From positions 186,001 through 250,000 of the forward strand of contig WIXG01000021.1 of NCBI GenBank assembly GCA_009869945.1: a stretch of 64,000 nt of DNA, in the 5' to 3' direction. The notes beneath the pieces were generated by a model. That model was not told the DNA's origin. It saw only the letters and a program-made list of their open reading frames with translations, and did not search any database. This DNA is from Mesaphorura yosii (lineage: Eukaryota; Arthropoda; Collembola; Poduromorpha; Tullbergiidae). This document shows, one piece after another, positions 11,487-26,100 of this stretch; position 1 is the first letter of the stretch, and the number at the start of each line of letters is the position of its first letter. Position numbers and translations under genes: made by a program.

Positions 11487-14400
11487 TTTGGCGATTCGGG
11501 CACAGATATTAAAGAGGAAATTGCAGCTCGGGCTCGACGAGAGAGGTGCTAAGCACCTAACGAATGCGACCGCGATATGATTGTCTTCCGTTGCCTAATT
11601 CCGGTCCAGGGTAAATTAATCAAGCACCACTCTAAGTTTGGAATTTGTTCACCGGAACGTGTTACATTGTGTGTAATGGCACTTGTCACTTGTAATTCAT
11701 ATTTTAATGGATTGTTCACTTTTTTTTTTACCACTTGACGCTTAGCACTTTAGTGTTTGGCACTTCATAGTTGTAAGTTCAAGTTCAGACTCCACAATGA
11801 CACTATTAATTGGCAACTAATTACAATAAATGGCTGTCGAGTACATTCCAGCCACAGCCACCCAAATTGGCTGAGGAATTCAAAATACACGACTTCCAGC
11901 CTTTTTTGTAGTACGTCCCGACCTTTTTCGGTGCTCTCACTTTTCTCTTCCTCTTCGTATTCTCGTTCCGTAGTGGCGTGTATCTGTCCAATGCCCCTTT
12001 TGCCGTGGTCTTGGCCGTGCCGTGGACGTGGTCGAGGATATTTATAGTAGATGACGATCTTCGATACTTCGATACTTCGTTTGGCCGTGCCGTGCGAGAG
12101 CGAACGTAGAACGAGTGCAAAAGTCTAACGCAATCAGACCAGGAAGGTTTTGATTAATCTTAATCATATCTTTAATCTTAGCCGGATCAATTACGATTGC
12201 AGAGCAGATTGTGTATGACAGTTAATCCGCAGATGATCCGTACCGTCGTCCCGTGTACGTAAACACCGAACAGGATTCACATTTCTCACATTCCTCAGCG
12301 GGCAAACGCAAAAAGTACAAATATCACCGTTACGATACACAGTTTACTGGCCGTCGTCTGCGCTGCGAGTAACGGAATATCAAAACAATTACAATTGTTG
12401 CAGACTGAAGAGCTTTGACAGTGACACTGACACGAAGATACAAAAAACGGAGCTTGATAAGATCATTTGAAGCTTCTGCTTCAGCTGCTCTCGTGGATTT
12501 GGTCTTGCTCTTCTCTTGCACTTGGACTTCATTCACTAAACCCCACGAGCGGACTGCGCTGCTGAACTGCAAGGTTAGCTGCTTCAAGTGCTAGACGCAG
12601 TTAATCGTCACCACCACCACCTCTTTCGTAACTGACTACGCTGCACTGACTTGACTTGTGTTTGTCATTTCTAGTTTGTAGCGTTCTTGTTGGCAAATCG
12701 TCAAGAATCGAGAAGTGCTACTCGCTTGCTCGCCACTACGCAAGAGAAGTCTGAGAAGTTGGAGCTGAGTCCAAGTTGGTTTTAGATGCTTAGACTTAGA
12801 ATTCGAGTCGGCCTGCTGGGCGAGAGATTCCAATTACTCTTCACTTTGCTCAGCTCCGACCACGGCCACAGCAGAGGCAGAGCAGAAGCGGCAGCCGACA
12901 GCAGAAATGGCTCGTAATTCTAACCACTTACACTTATCTTTATCTCCGTAATGAACTAAATGATGAGTTTCTTCCATGCTGAAGCTAGAAGCTTCCTCGA
13001 GTTGCTTTCGTTCTCGTTCTTTCATAAACAGGATGTGCCGCAATTCCGACGCGAAACAACGATTTACTGAAACAAATTCACTCAAGTCAAAGTCAAGAAT
13101 TAAGAAAATGTACGCATAAAGATGGAGCGGGAATTACGTCGTTTCTGCTTTTGTTCAGTAGGACGACTGGCAAATTGAACTTCGGTGGATTCGTGGCTTC
13201 GTGGCTTGATTTTGACTTTGTTCGCTCGGGGTTAATTTAATGGTCATTTAAAGTGGTCATAAAATTTGAATGATCACTTCGCCCGTGCGTGCGTTGGCTC
13301 AATCGGTCTAAAATTGCAATTACGCTTGTGAAATGACTGCTTATTTTTTTGTCTCACTTTTCCTTTCCTACGTACAGCTTCAGTTGGTCAGTCCAAGCAA
13401 ATAAAAGACGACTCGCATCATCGCGTCGAGATTTGCGATTCTCAAATTTCACACCAAAAAGATGAGAAAACAAGGCGTTCGCGTCGTCTGTCGACGTCAC
13501 ATCACGACGGCCGGTCAAGTGGCACTTGCTATGTGGGCTTAATAAAATATGACACCTCAGCTAACATTAAACAGAGCCACACGACGGCAGTGCCTCGGTT
13601 CGACGGGATTTTTGGCTTGTTTACACTGCCAACTTGAATCGGATTGGGATTCGATTCGTTTTCAGGTGCTGCTGCTGCTGCTTACTTTCCAGGCGAGTTT
13701 CGGTTTCAGTTTCAGCGAATGTTTTAGCGTGCCGACCACCACATGACGATTCGCATTGGCGTCATAAAACTGCGAGAGAGTAAAAAACATATTGCATGTT
13801 ACGATGAGAGTGACTAATGAGATGCGAAACGTGAAACGGAAAGATTACGTAAAGTTACGCTCCGCTCTGGCTCGGCGTGATTTATCCGGTAACCTGCAAT
13901 TATTTAATCCCGTTTGACGCGTGGGTCGAAGGTAAGGTGTTTAGTGTTCCAGCTTTCCACAATCTGACCGAGGCGACGGTAAAAAAATAAGCAGGTGAGT
14001 CCAACGATGATTAATGGCCAGGCCAGGCCAACTCGTGACTTCAAAAATGACGCTACTGCGTCTATTTTCAATTTGCGAGCAGGAAATTATCAGTCAATTT
14101 GTATGAACACGAACTATCGCATCACAGAAACGTAAGTAAATATTTTATAAGTCATATTTCGCGAGTAAACCTGCGCTGCTAATCAGTACGGGCGAGGCGC
14201 TGACGTGACGCTGCTGTTCCACACAATCTTGCTTTTTTACACCTGTGTTGGCGATTCGCGAATTACGAATCTCAACTTTCCCAAACGTTCTAAGTTTGCT
14301 GGTTTGTTGGCTGGTCTGCTAAGTTGTCACCTTCTCGGATCGAGCGTTAATACTTCTTTGAGAACCGCAGGAGCGCGGTACCTTTCTACCAACTGGTCCT

Positions 14401-17186
14401 CCTTTACCCGTATCAATCTCGAATTTATTTAAATAAAATGACGCAAGCCCGTAAGCCATAATACATTCACTCGGCAAGACGTGAATGAGATTGTTACAAG
14501 AAAAGAAGTCTACTGGGCCAAAGATTTGTTCTCCATTCTCCAGACGTGGTTTTCTGGCGGACGCTTCAGATTCTTGGAACTGGGACTGACCAATTAGTAC
14601 AAATTAGAGCAAGACACTGTGAGAACTTGGCCTATGACTGGCCTGGACTTTCCTGACTGAGACCAAGCCCACGCGATTAATTAGGGTTAGTGTGGCCTGC
14701 GTGTCTAACATCTGTTACTTCTACAATGAATGCAGACTAGACTAACCAACCCTTCAGAAATTGGCAGTTAAATTCGAGAACGAAACTGTAAACAAATGAT
14801 AATGAGTCTCCATAATTTGCATATTCGTATTTTGCATGAGATCAGTACTGCAACTCGAATATTTGAGGGTTTGGACGTGTAAATATAAAAAAAATAAATC
14901 CAAAACCATGAGCTTGACCGGATCTAGGCCGACGAGCAGGTAAATTGCTATTGAACGGACATTTATTCAACTAAGTTCAACAAATACAGTTTACATTTAC
15001 AATGGACGAAAACACGACCGACGAGACCTCGAACAAGACAAGACAATTACATCATTTCATTAACATTTATAATTTTGTAAACAACCTGTTCAACTGTGTT
15101 GTGTTTCTTTCATCACCAGTCACTTTAATGACTTGACTTAGTTAATAGAGTATTTAAGTAACCCACTAAATTCTTCCATTTAACTATTCATCTAAGACTA
15201 CTCGACTACTTCGTGGCGTGGGCCAAAGACTGACTAAAACTGCTCCACTACGCTGATTACTGGTTAGTTTAAAATTGAAGACCAAGAATTGGAAATAAGG
15301 CATTAGAATTATTTAATTAGTAAATCCTCGATCGATTCGATTCTTGGAATCTTCTCCGTACGAAACTAATTAACTAGTTAACAACAAGTCAACGAGTGGA
15401 TAACAATCAAAAGGTCAAAGTGTACAGTATTGAATATGTAATTAAGATAATAGTTTGCAATCAGCATCGTTGACGTTGAGAATGAGTTGATATAAGTATA
15501 AAGGTAAAGTCTTCAGATTGAAATGCAACAGAATCTTCAATATAATTAAGATGAGCCATTCAGTCACAAAATGCACGAAACACGACCGACCGACGTCGAC
15601 GTTAATAATCGTTGGAGAAATTGTGATTTGTTTTGTACTTAATTACCATTATCTAAACTTATCATTGACTCGTGCCACAGCTCAGGAACAAGATTTAGCA
15701 ATGTAAGAAGAAGTGGCGTGTGGCCGGCGAGATAAAAACAGGCGTGATGACGCATTTCTTTATGTAGTTGCTCAATTCAACAAATTCAACCCAGCCGACC
15801 CAAGCCCAAGTCCAGATAAAAAGCGGTATGGAAGGCGGAAGATAACAAAATAAGGTTGCTAGTTTTTAGTGCACGAAGCAGTCATTTTGTCCACTAAATT
15901 GCATAGATTTTTTCCATTGCGGATTGCGGTGACAGGCCATGCCAAAATTGGCAAAGGAACTTTGTTTTTGCAACTTACAGCCGGTCTGTGATCAACCAGG
16001 CCAGAATCGTTATCAGTAAAATTCGGAGTCACGTGGCAGGCACGGCACAGGACAAAGTCAGACCCGAAAGTACATTAAACCGCAAAGCAAACACAATTAG
16101 CATAATAAATTAGTGCACGACAAAGAAAATGATGTAAGATTCATTAAACACGAACCACGGCCACGAACGGAATCGGCCAGCCAGGCCGATGACGCACGAA
16201 GCTGCGGGTTCATAAATGCTTCGATATCGCTGAACACACAAAAACTAGTTACTAGTTACCAGTTACCAGCAGCATAGCACCGCATAGCAGTAATTTGCAT
16301 GGAGTAATTATCGTGCCTCTCCATTAAATCAGCTTGAGATCGGTTTCTTTTCTGTTTGCTTAAGTTGACTCCTTAACGACGTCTTTCGTCCAGCAATCAT
16401 TCGAGCCGTGCCTTGGGAAAGAAGTGTCAAGGCATAAAATTGCAATTAATTAATGCAAGCAAATGAAAATGCTGTGGAAAAATGTGACAATGACTCGAAA
16501 CACGTCTCAGCTCAAAGCGGGTACGTGATGCATGTGATTTTTACAAATCATGATAGACTTGTCGCCAGCAGAAGTCAAGTTCAAAGTCCCAAGTCTAGAT
16601 TTCTGGGAAAATTAGAGAATCGCAATGAAAGAATGAAGCAAAGAACGTAAAATGCAAAATAAAGTACGAATTTATCTACGAGTTTATTTCCTCGTAAATT
16701 CACCATTGTTGGCCGGACTTTTGCACAGAACGAACGAGAAATAATGCGAAACTCAAAGTCAATGGACATGCACGTATAATTGGACAATGATAAGATTCTT
16801 TTCAGTAATTCAGTTCAGTAGTAGTACGGATTAAGTGAGGTACAGTATCACGAATCATGATCACGTCTTGACGTTAACGTGAAATAAACTGCCACTGGCC
16901 AGGCCATTCTTTCAGCTTCTTCGTCTTGGAGTACAAGTTCTAAGTGATTGACTAGCGAGACTAATGACTAATGACTATCTACAGAACTGTACTAAAATTT
17001 CATAAATTAATCACATCACATCACGAAAAATCAAGATTTCAATTGCCACTCGTGCGTCGTGCTCGAGCGCGTACGCAAAACTTCAGGAACTATTTTAAAA
17101 ATTCATAATTCTCATCTCAGTAATTCGCAAAGTAAAAACATCCAACGTGCCCTGTTAAATTGCTCGCTCGGCGCGACGGCGCAGCT
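11487..17186. other. 5.7 kb gene-free interval
   Basis: I found no reading frame here with recognisable similarity, codon-like structure and splice signals. Open frames are short and isolated. Sequence is AT-rich with scattered short repeated words. The right part should contain the 3' UTR of the rabconnectin gene; a minus-strand AATAAA complement is at 16683-16688. The left part should contain the INPP5A promoter. Confidence 0.45.
16244..16270. repeat. short tandem repeat, 7 bp unit
   Basis: Four head-to-tail 7-mers: ACTAGTT, ACTAGTT, ACCAGTT and a partial ACCAGC. It looks like a small microsatellite in non-coding DNA. Confidence 0.7.
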
Positions 17187-20100
17187 TTACTGATTCTCAA
17201 ACTTGTCCAGGAGGCGAATCTTGAGTGATCCATCCGCTCCGCATGAAAACAGTCTTCGACATGGGTCAAGGTGCAGTTGTGTCACGCCCTGGCCAGGAAT
17301 GTTTTTGAAGAAGCCCGAGCGCGGGTGCTCGCCTTGGAAGGCGGCGCGAACGTTTCCTGCAAAGTCCCAGACGTGAACGTCACCGTCAGCCGAGCCCGTG
17401 CAGAAGAATTCTTCGGAGGGATCCAGACACATGCACTTAACGGCGCTGTCATGGCCTGTTCAAGGACGAAACAACAGTTAAGAGCACATCCAGTCAATCC
17501 TGCATGAAATATTTGCAATTTGCACTTCATTGGGACGATGGACCACCTTGATTGTCATTGAATGCATTGCATTGCAAATTTGCATGAGTCGAAGTTCGAA
17601 TGACTCGAGACCATGTTCATTAAAAACTCTATTCATCTAGTAGAAAAAATCGAATGACGCACGACACGAATTCCAATTACATAAAACAGTCGACAAGACA
17701 ATCAAACCCACAAACCACAATTTAAAGCTATAATTCAAATTGCCGTCTGTGGACAAGCCAGCGCTAGCCGGGCTGACCCAGCATGCCTGCTCGGCTAATC
17801 AATTTCAAGACCAGTTAAACGTGACATTCATTTACCTTGAAAGCGATGACGGAGTGAACGTTGCCGCACGTCCCAAATGCAAATTATTCCCTTTTTGCCT
17901 GCCGAGATGAGGCACTGATGTTCTTCAGCGTAAATGAGGGCAGCGCAGCCCTGGATGGAAAAGGCGAAAGGATTTCAGGATTTGTTGCCTGAAGCTGATG
18001 CGAGCCGAGAAGGCCAAAACAATACCTGATCATGGCACGTGAACGCCGCAATTTGGGCTTTGGGTTTAGGCATCAGCGTGTCCCAAATCGCAACGTTCTT
18101 CGATTCCGCGCTCATTCCAGCGGTTGCAATCAAGCTGGAGCTTCCCAGGAAAACAAAGTCACTCGTTTGCTTCGTGTGACTTTGACCGGTCTAAATGAAG
18201 ATGATCAGAACCATGTTAAGTAATCGGTATTTTGAAGAGCAAAGTCAGCAATGGGAATTCCTTCAGTTCTTGTTGAATGCATCTTACATAAAACGGTCTC
18301 GGATTCGTCCCGATCTGCCACAGACTCAGGCGGCCGTCTCCGTCAGAGACACCGAATTTGCTCCCGTAAAATCGAATGCGCGTCACTTTTGCGAATGTGC
18401 CAGGCGGTCTGCTAACTGACACAGGCTGCGCGTGGGTGAATTCCCAGAGTCTCACCGAGCCGTCTTGGTTTCCGGTTAAATCTGACACAGAAGATATTAT
18501 TAACTGTATGATCTGGAGAATATATTTAGTAAAATTATAAAAACTTACATAACGGCAAAGAAGCATGAGAAGCCATTCTTCTCACGCCATCAACTCTGTG
18601 CTTCAGGATCTGAAATTTAAGAAAAATTACTAACTGAAAGAAATTGGGCTTTAGAATAGTGCATGAATGGATAAAGCGAATACAATAATGTGGGTTTTGA
18701 GATAATTAGCTAAAATCTACATTCTACAATGCTGAAACAAAAAAATTCAGTGGGCGTTATGAAGTGAGTAGAACTGGACAAAAACCAAACGATGCTAATT
18801 GTCAACGCTGGGAATTAGGAATTACGATGCATAACTTCAATCTAACTCTCACCGGAAGCATAAACCGCCTCGACCTATCAAACACATATTGCACAAAGTT
18901 TGCATCTGTGCAGCCGGGGAAATTCAGTCCTTTTATCTTTCGGTAGCATTTTGGAAGAAGGAAACCAGATTTACAATTAACAAGTTGCCGCAATTAATTA
19001 CATGAATTAGCCTAATGATTTGAAAGAAATATTTGCACCAGCTTACCAGAGAGTGGCTTCCTTTGGTCGGTTTATCCAGCTGGGAAACCATGGACCGATC
19101 TGAAGGACTTTGCACAACCAAGTAGGAGGAGCCAAGCAATGTTTCCGGATCCCTGAATTGAAATAAACGCTGAATAGCAAAAAGCAAAGTGGCTCAAAGA
19201 GTCCGAGCGAATTTTGGCTGGAATGCACTCACTTATGCAAGTTGATCAAGTCAAACTCAAACTGATCTTGAAACTTCCAGGAATCCATGTCGAGCAGCAC
19301 TCCAATGTCGAGTTCTTGCACTTCCTTCGGAGTGCTCACGGCAATCATCCCGACTTTGGCCTGTTAATGTATAAAGTGAAAAATTGCATTAAGCATGAGC
19401 CACTGGAATTTCACTTCCAAGTGATTTCAGGTTGAATTCCCTTACACTATTCACGCAGAAGGCCGAAATGGACTCATGATCCTTGTGGACGATTCGAATG
19501 GGAGCGAGCGTGTTGCTCTCCTCGATCTCGGATTCGTTGTCGCCACCATCACGGACGTCTTTCGCCTTGGTTCGCATATCAATGCTTGACTCCCACAGCG
19601 AAATGGTGTCCTCGGCCCTTTTCTTGCCGAATACGAATCGAACAAAAATGTCCTGGACATAATCTTCACGTACGAGATAATTCCACAGTCGTCGAAGGTC
19701 GAAAGTTGATTTGGACATCCTACTCAAAAGGTGACGAAAGACGAAACTTTAATAAACACTTGGTACTTGTCAAATATTTAACTTACATAAACGGCGTGTT
19801 GTTCGGATCCAAAAGAGCTCTGTATTTGTGAATCGGTGGGCCGGTCGAGCTCTCGATTGTCGAGTTCTCTAGAAAGTTAATCGGGGCAGGAGCGGCCGAC
19901 TCTAGTTCGCGAAAGAGTCGTTCTTGCCAGACTTGCAGTATTCTTATCACTCCGTCCAAGTACGGACTGATGTGGGTCAGCTCCGTCATTTCGATGCCCG
20001 CGATGGTGACGATTCGCCTAATCTCAGCTTTAGCAACTCGGATTGCGGCTAGTCTGATTAATCTCCACGAGTAAGAGAATGGATGGTCTTCCTTATTCTC

Positions 20101-23100
20101 GTCTTTGAGTTTGTTCTTCTTGGATCCGCCCTTCGTGTCCCAGAAGTCGTCTTCGTCCTCCTCATCCTGATCTTCCTCTGGGATGTCTTCCTCTTCGTCG
20201 GAGTCCATGAAGACTGGACCAGCGTCTGTTTGATCAGTCCGTGGCCGAGGTTTCGACATCAGGTACGAGAAAATTGGCATTTCTGGTGGGACGAATTTCT
20301 CTCGGAACGTCGGCCGCTCTTCCTGAAGGGCGAAAACGGTTTGAACGGTCAGTTTCGTTAATTGAAATGTATCATTAAAGCATTTACCTTTGACAAAGGC
20401 GTGGTTGGCACTCGAGGGCTGCTCAGATTAAACTGCTGTCCCAAAAGTTTCATGTTGAACTTCATTCGAGCTTTGTTCAGACTAGCAAGCGTTGTCCACA
20501 CGGACGAAGGTGAAGTGTCACCTCCATCCTTATCAGATCCTTGACTAGGAGGCTGTAAAATAATGAAAGAAGTCCAATATTGATTGATAAAATGAGAACT
20601 GCACCCGAGTAACTTCGAACTTTTTCTTACGTTTAGTTGCTGCAAAGCCGAAATTTTTATTTGACGTTTGGAGCCCCCACCAAAAATAGTCGCGAAGGCG
20701 TCAGCGTCCATTTTCTTGGAAATGATTCGATAAATGCTCTTTGCATCACAAACCGCCAGAGCATGAACGAATAAACTGATGTAAATAGCACCGTAGCATT
20801 CGACAAGCAGGAATTTAAGTTTTGGGCTGTCTGGATCTTCTTCTCTGGTCAGCATTCCTCGCAGGATGGCGACACCCGGCCATTTTTCAGGCGTGGAGAT
20901 GATTTTGTCCGAGCCGCCGATTTGAGCTTCGATTCCCGCACTGCTCCATCGCCTCCGTCTTGGCGTGTACAGCAACTGAGCCCCAACGTCGACTCGCGTG
21001 TTTTCGTTGCCCTCCGAGTCACTCAGTGACTGGAAAAGACTTGCCGAGAGAGCAATGCCCGAGTCTTTCAGGACGAGAATGAGCCTCCAATCACAGACGA
21101 TGGAACTCAATTCTTCCTGAGGTGGCTTAATTCCTTCATCTTTCACTGCCAGCTTTCCACCACCATCGGACTCCTCCTCCTGCTCTTCATCTCCCTCATT
21201 TCCACCTTCTTCATCCACCTTCGTCCCTACTTCGGATCCTTCCTTTTCCTTCGCCATCACGTCCTCAGGAGGAAGTCCGTTCGTCTTTCCTCTTTGTAAG
21301 CTTTGAGTGACAGAGCCTACTTCAGAAGGCTCCGGCTGCACCTCCTTTACGGCCTCAGCCTTCTTCTGCTGGCGTTCATGCAAAGACTCGATTCGTAGCA
21401 CTGGAACCGCGATAAGTTCAGAAATCGTCTGCAGAATATCACGAGCTGATGACTGGATGAAAGACACTGCCACTTTGTTCGGGTTGGAGACGGCAGACAG
21501 CAGTGGAAACTCAGAATGAAGTAACGGGAGTGGCGACAGCAAAGATGGGCCGGTGCTGCTCGTCTTTTCCTTTTGCAGTTCGTCGAGGAGGAAAACCAGC
21601 TCGATGTGCACGGAGGAGAGTGAATGCGAATGCAGGCGAGCGAATGCCAACAGAGTTGCGAGCAGGTAGCGATTTGCTCGCAGCCAGCGACTTCGCCGTG
21701 ACAGCAGTCCCATTTTCCATTCAAGATCCATTTTCTCTGACAGGAGAATGTCGTGAAGGCCGGTTCCAGAAGTGTCGAACTTTGGTGTTAAACTCCTGCC
21801 ATGCCAAGAAGTTAAAGTTAGTTCGAAGTTCGACCCCTAAATACGAAGCAATTTACAAATTTACCTGTCCCTCACTGCCCACTCGTCTTCCGTGAGATCA
21901 TCGTCATCGCTTCTGTAGTGACAAAACTCCTTCAGCGTGGGAACCTGCTTCTCGAGCCATGAATACAAATGCAGGCGAAGCTCCGTGCCTTCAATCTGCC
22001 CAACCATGCTCACAAGTTCTTCACACATGAGCTTCAGGCAGCACGCCAACTTCAGTTCAGTGGAGATCATCGTGTGAGGATTGTTTAGATTTTCTTCCTG
22101 CTCGTTTTCGTCGTCTCGGCCGCTCTCGTCTTTCGACACGGACTTGAGCGTCTCCTTTCTGCTCTTCTGCCTTGCAAGGGCGCCCTGAGATTTTGTTTCT
22201 GGGGCTGCCGCTTCTTGTTCGTCAGAATCGTGCTCATCAGTGTCCCAGTCCAGTTTTAGTTCGTCCTCCTCGATTCTTGTCACTGGCTTCGACCAATCGA
22301 AGTCTTCCTCTGCAATTACAAACGTGCAAGCATCAGATAAAGGAAAATTAAACTTTGAAGTTGAGGGTATACGAATCTTACTTTTAGACCCAGCAACAGA
22401 CGTCGAGCTCGCCCACGAAGAGTGATCGTCGTGATCAAAGATTCCAGACTCAATTTGCTTGTCCGTCTTGGCAGGAGACTTGACCGGACTTCCGAGCACA
22501 CTCGTCGGCTTGCTTTTGCTATCAAGTATTTTCGGGAGCTGGGACAGGACATGAATTGCGAGGATGGGGCAGCCAGCAGCGTAGTGCTCATGCGCAGTTT
22601 GGTAGTACAGATTTCTCTCTTGCGAACTCAGCGCCGGCGTTCCCTTCGTCTTGTGTCGGACGAGCAGAGAATGAGTTCGGAGGAAAACGTAAAAGTTGAA
22701 GACACGCGAGGAGAACTTGGAGCCGAGCATGATGTCTAGACTGTTCTGGTACTCTTTCAGCATCCAGAGCGACATGGATTTTAGGAATGGATCGTCGCAA
22801 TTGGAATCCGCGCCAAGAATTTCCTGGAAACAAAAACACGGGCGTTTAACAACGTGTCGAATTAACTTAACTTTAATTTCATACCTCATGAAGTAGTTTT
22901 TTCACAGAGGGCGGAGTGGATTCCAAGTCTCCGCCGTCGTACAATCTCGCAACTGCCAGCGCCAGCTGAATATCGTTCAACTTCGATATGCAAACTTCAA
23001 GTGCATCTTTCAAGCTTCCAGCCAACAGAAAGAATCCGGCCGCGTGTTTGAATCTCTGTTTCCCAAGCAGGGCGTACGCGTTTTTGAGCGCAGCTTTTCT

Positions 23101-26100
23101 CCATCTTTCTTGACTGAAATCATTTTGAAAGAATTGGGACATTTTCTCGTCTCGCTTTGCCCGATAAAGTCCCCAGAGCAAATTCTTCTTTTTCATTGCG
23201 AGGTAAAATATGGCCGCATCGGTGGGATCATTGCTCTTCTGGAACGCGTGCTTGCCAATCTTCTCGAAGCAGAGACGCAGCGTTTTGTTGCTCCTCAGCC
23301 ACCAGCCGACTCCAAGTTCTCTCATTTGCGCCCACGTAATTTCGCCTTTCTGGTAAGCTGGAATCAAGTTAAGAATATCTTCTTGAGACTCCGAGTGAAA
23401 GGCCCAAATAATGTCGGACGTTTCGATGCCCTGTTTTTGCAGGATGGCTCGCTGAGCTGGAGGCAGGCATAGAATGAGGTAGCTGTAATGCTTCACGACG
23501 ACGAGAAATCGGAGGCCGCAGTCGTCCAACGAATCTGGCGTTCCGTCATGCAGCGTCTTTCGCTTGACTTCATTCGCATGATCCAGCTGAGTCCCAATCG
23601 AAGCCACCGTGTCAGCAACGGCCAGCAAATGCATTTGATCGAGCGCTGTGAGTCCCGGAAGCTGAGCATGCGTCAAGACGCGTGATAGATTTCTGGCCTG
23701 GCGAGGCCCGAAAGAGAAGGTTTGATTGTCCCCACTCGTCGACCTCCTCCGCTGCTTGGAGTAGCCATCGGCTGCATCGTCAGCGTACTCATTGAACACC
23801 GGCTCCTCAGGCTCGTCGCTCTCAAAATTGAAGAGTTCGTTGTAGTCCTTCGATTTGTCTTCGGTGCCAGCCTGGCCCTGCTCCTTCTCAGCCTGAAGGA
23901 GCATCCAGAGAGGAACGGGTAAAATTGACTTGATTTCTGCGTAGTTTAGGCTTAGCTCCTCGGACGTGAGCACGACCGAACTTCTGTGCTCGAGCGGGCT
24001 TGGGGGCGTAGGGCCGGGGAAACTGACTGATAAGGTCCTGGATCTGGACCAACTTCTGCGACCTTCCTCGTCCTTCGGCAGCGATGCCTGGCGTTTCAAG
24101 GATGACGACCCACCTTGCATGCATCTGACCGAGTGGAATTGTATTTTTAAGCTCCCTCTCGATTATTGAAATATTTACAAAATATTTATCTTACCTGACG
24201 AGGTGACTCAAAATTGCCTTCACCCAGCGGACCTTTCCCGAATTCAGCATTTCCATCAGCTGTTTGGGGTGATATTGCGGCAGCACTGGGAAACAATGCC
24301 GACTGTACTGGAAGAGGCCCACACTTCCCGACAGAAGATTCACATCGATCATTGGTTTGTTTGAGTGGCTTCCTGCAGACGACTTCTGCAGTGTGATGGA
24401 AGGAATTATTGAGTCCTCCAAATTCTCGAGCGTCCACTGCGAGTAAACTTGCATTTCGTTCCTCATCGCCACGACGCACACAGAGTGAATCCAGCCGAAC
24501 CGGACGGGGAAAGGATGCAGTCCGTCGGCGGAGCTAAGCTTGAACGCGTGGAGTGGGAGCCAAAACTGGGATTTGCATGAAGAGACGGAGGGAAGGGCTT
24601 TAGCACCGAAACTGAAGGAGGGCTCGCTGCTGACATGGACGAAGAGGCAGACCATATCAGAAATTGCTAAGGCAAGGATATGCTGCGCATCGTGCTTTGG
24701 AACCCATTCCAGATGCACGTCGTCCACGTCGTCGTCAATTTGAATCTCAATCGTGTCCTCGAGCAGCCACTCCGTCCCGCCCGTCGACTCGCAATCGTAA
24801 ATGGCGATTGCACACGCGTACTTTTCATCGACATCGATCGATTCGCGTGCTGGCAGCGGAGCTGGTGCTCTGTTAAGTTTGTATACGCACGCAATTCTCC
24901 CGCTGTAGGCCGCACTCGCCTGCAGGAGCGTCCCATCCTTGTCGGCCGTGAGAGAATTCCATTCCCTGAATTCAATTCGATCTTCGTCGGCCTTCTGAAG
25001 CTTCCACAGCTTGACACAGTCCTTCGATGTCGAAATCAAAGCGTACGAGCTACCACAAACGAAATGCCCCGTGCAGGCCGTGAAACTCTGAATTTCGATG
25101 CCTTCCCAAAGATTTTGTTGCAGCAGTTTCTCAATTTTGATTTGCAAGAAGGATTTACGAGACGCGTGCTTGTGAGTGTCACTCGTCGAGAAGGGGATTC
25201 CGTTTTCTTGCGGTGCCGGTGCGTCGACGGTGGGAATATCGAACGGGTACGCGGTTGCGACTGGAGATTCAGGGTTACTGTACATCTCGTGACCGTGCTC
25301 GTGAGCGTCCATTTGCAAGCAGGGCGTTGAGATTTCGATTCTCCAAACATGAGCCTGATTTCGATTTTGAATGAGGACGACGTGGAATGATTCCTTGTAA
25401 TCTAGGTGGCCACGAGCTGCAGGCTCCAAATCGTCGCGGAAAACTTGAATGAAGTTGATTTGGCCGGTGCACTGTTAAATAAAAATTAAATTATTCACAA
25501 GTGTCAAGATTCAGAAAGGGAAACAGGAAATATCAACACCGTCCTTGACTCACAGTGTTATCGATTCGATCAAGTTGAAGAATGCAACCTGGCCTCGACG
25601 TGGACTGCTGACTGACAATTGCGAACAAATCCGCGTCGCCTGGATCCTGTTCCGCCATCGAAGACAATGAGCTCGATGAAGACAAGCTCACAACAGAGTC
25701 CTAAAAAATAAAGGGTTGATAGTAGTAGCTGTATTTTTTGTCGATTCCCGTTATTAAAAATCAGGCAGCTGGAAACTTACATTTAACGACGCCTTTCGCT
25801 TCCGATGAGCAATCGAAATCTGTGACAGCAAATTGCTCGCGTCGAGAACCGCCTGGTAGACTCTTAGACTGGACCCATCCGAGGCAACAAAACACCCTGA
25901 ATTGGAAAACAGCGAAGTACTCGGGAGCAGAGTGGGCACCCACGCAACGTTTGGGAACGCGTTCAGCTCCGTGGAATTGATTCTTGCAATCTCAACAATT
26001 CCGCCCGACTTGCAGAGTGAACCGATCGGATCCACTCGCCAAAGAATTAGCTCTGAGCAGTAATTTTGCTGCTTCTTATTGTCTTCAATGTCTGGAGAAT

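Noticed and set aside
11757..12120. Overlapping open frames on both strands
   Set aside because: Low-complexity Ser/Arg translation products with no family similarity or splice continuation; probably INPP5A 5' flank.
20083..25330. Long open frames on the plus strand opposite rabconnectin exons (e.g. 21503-21895, 23044-23472, 24680-25330)
   Set aside because: They are antisense shadows of strongly conserved coding exons and show no similarity or splice support of their own.
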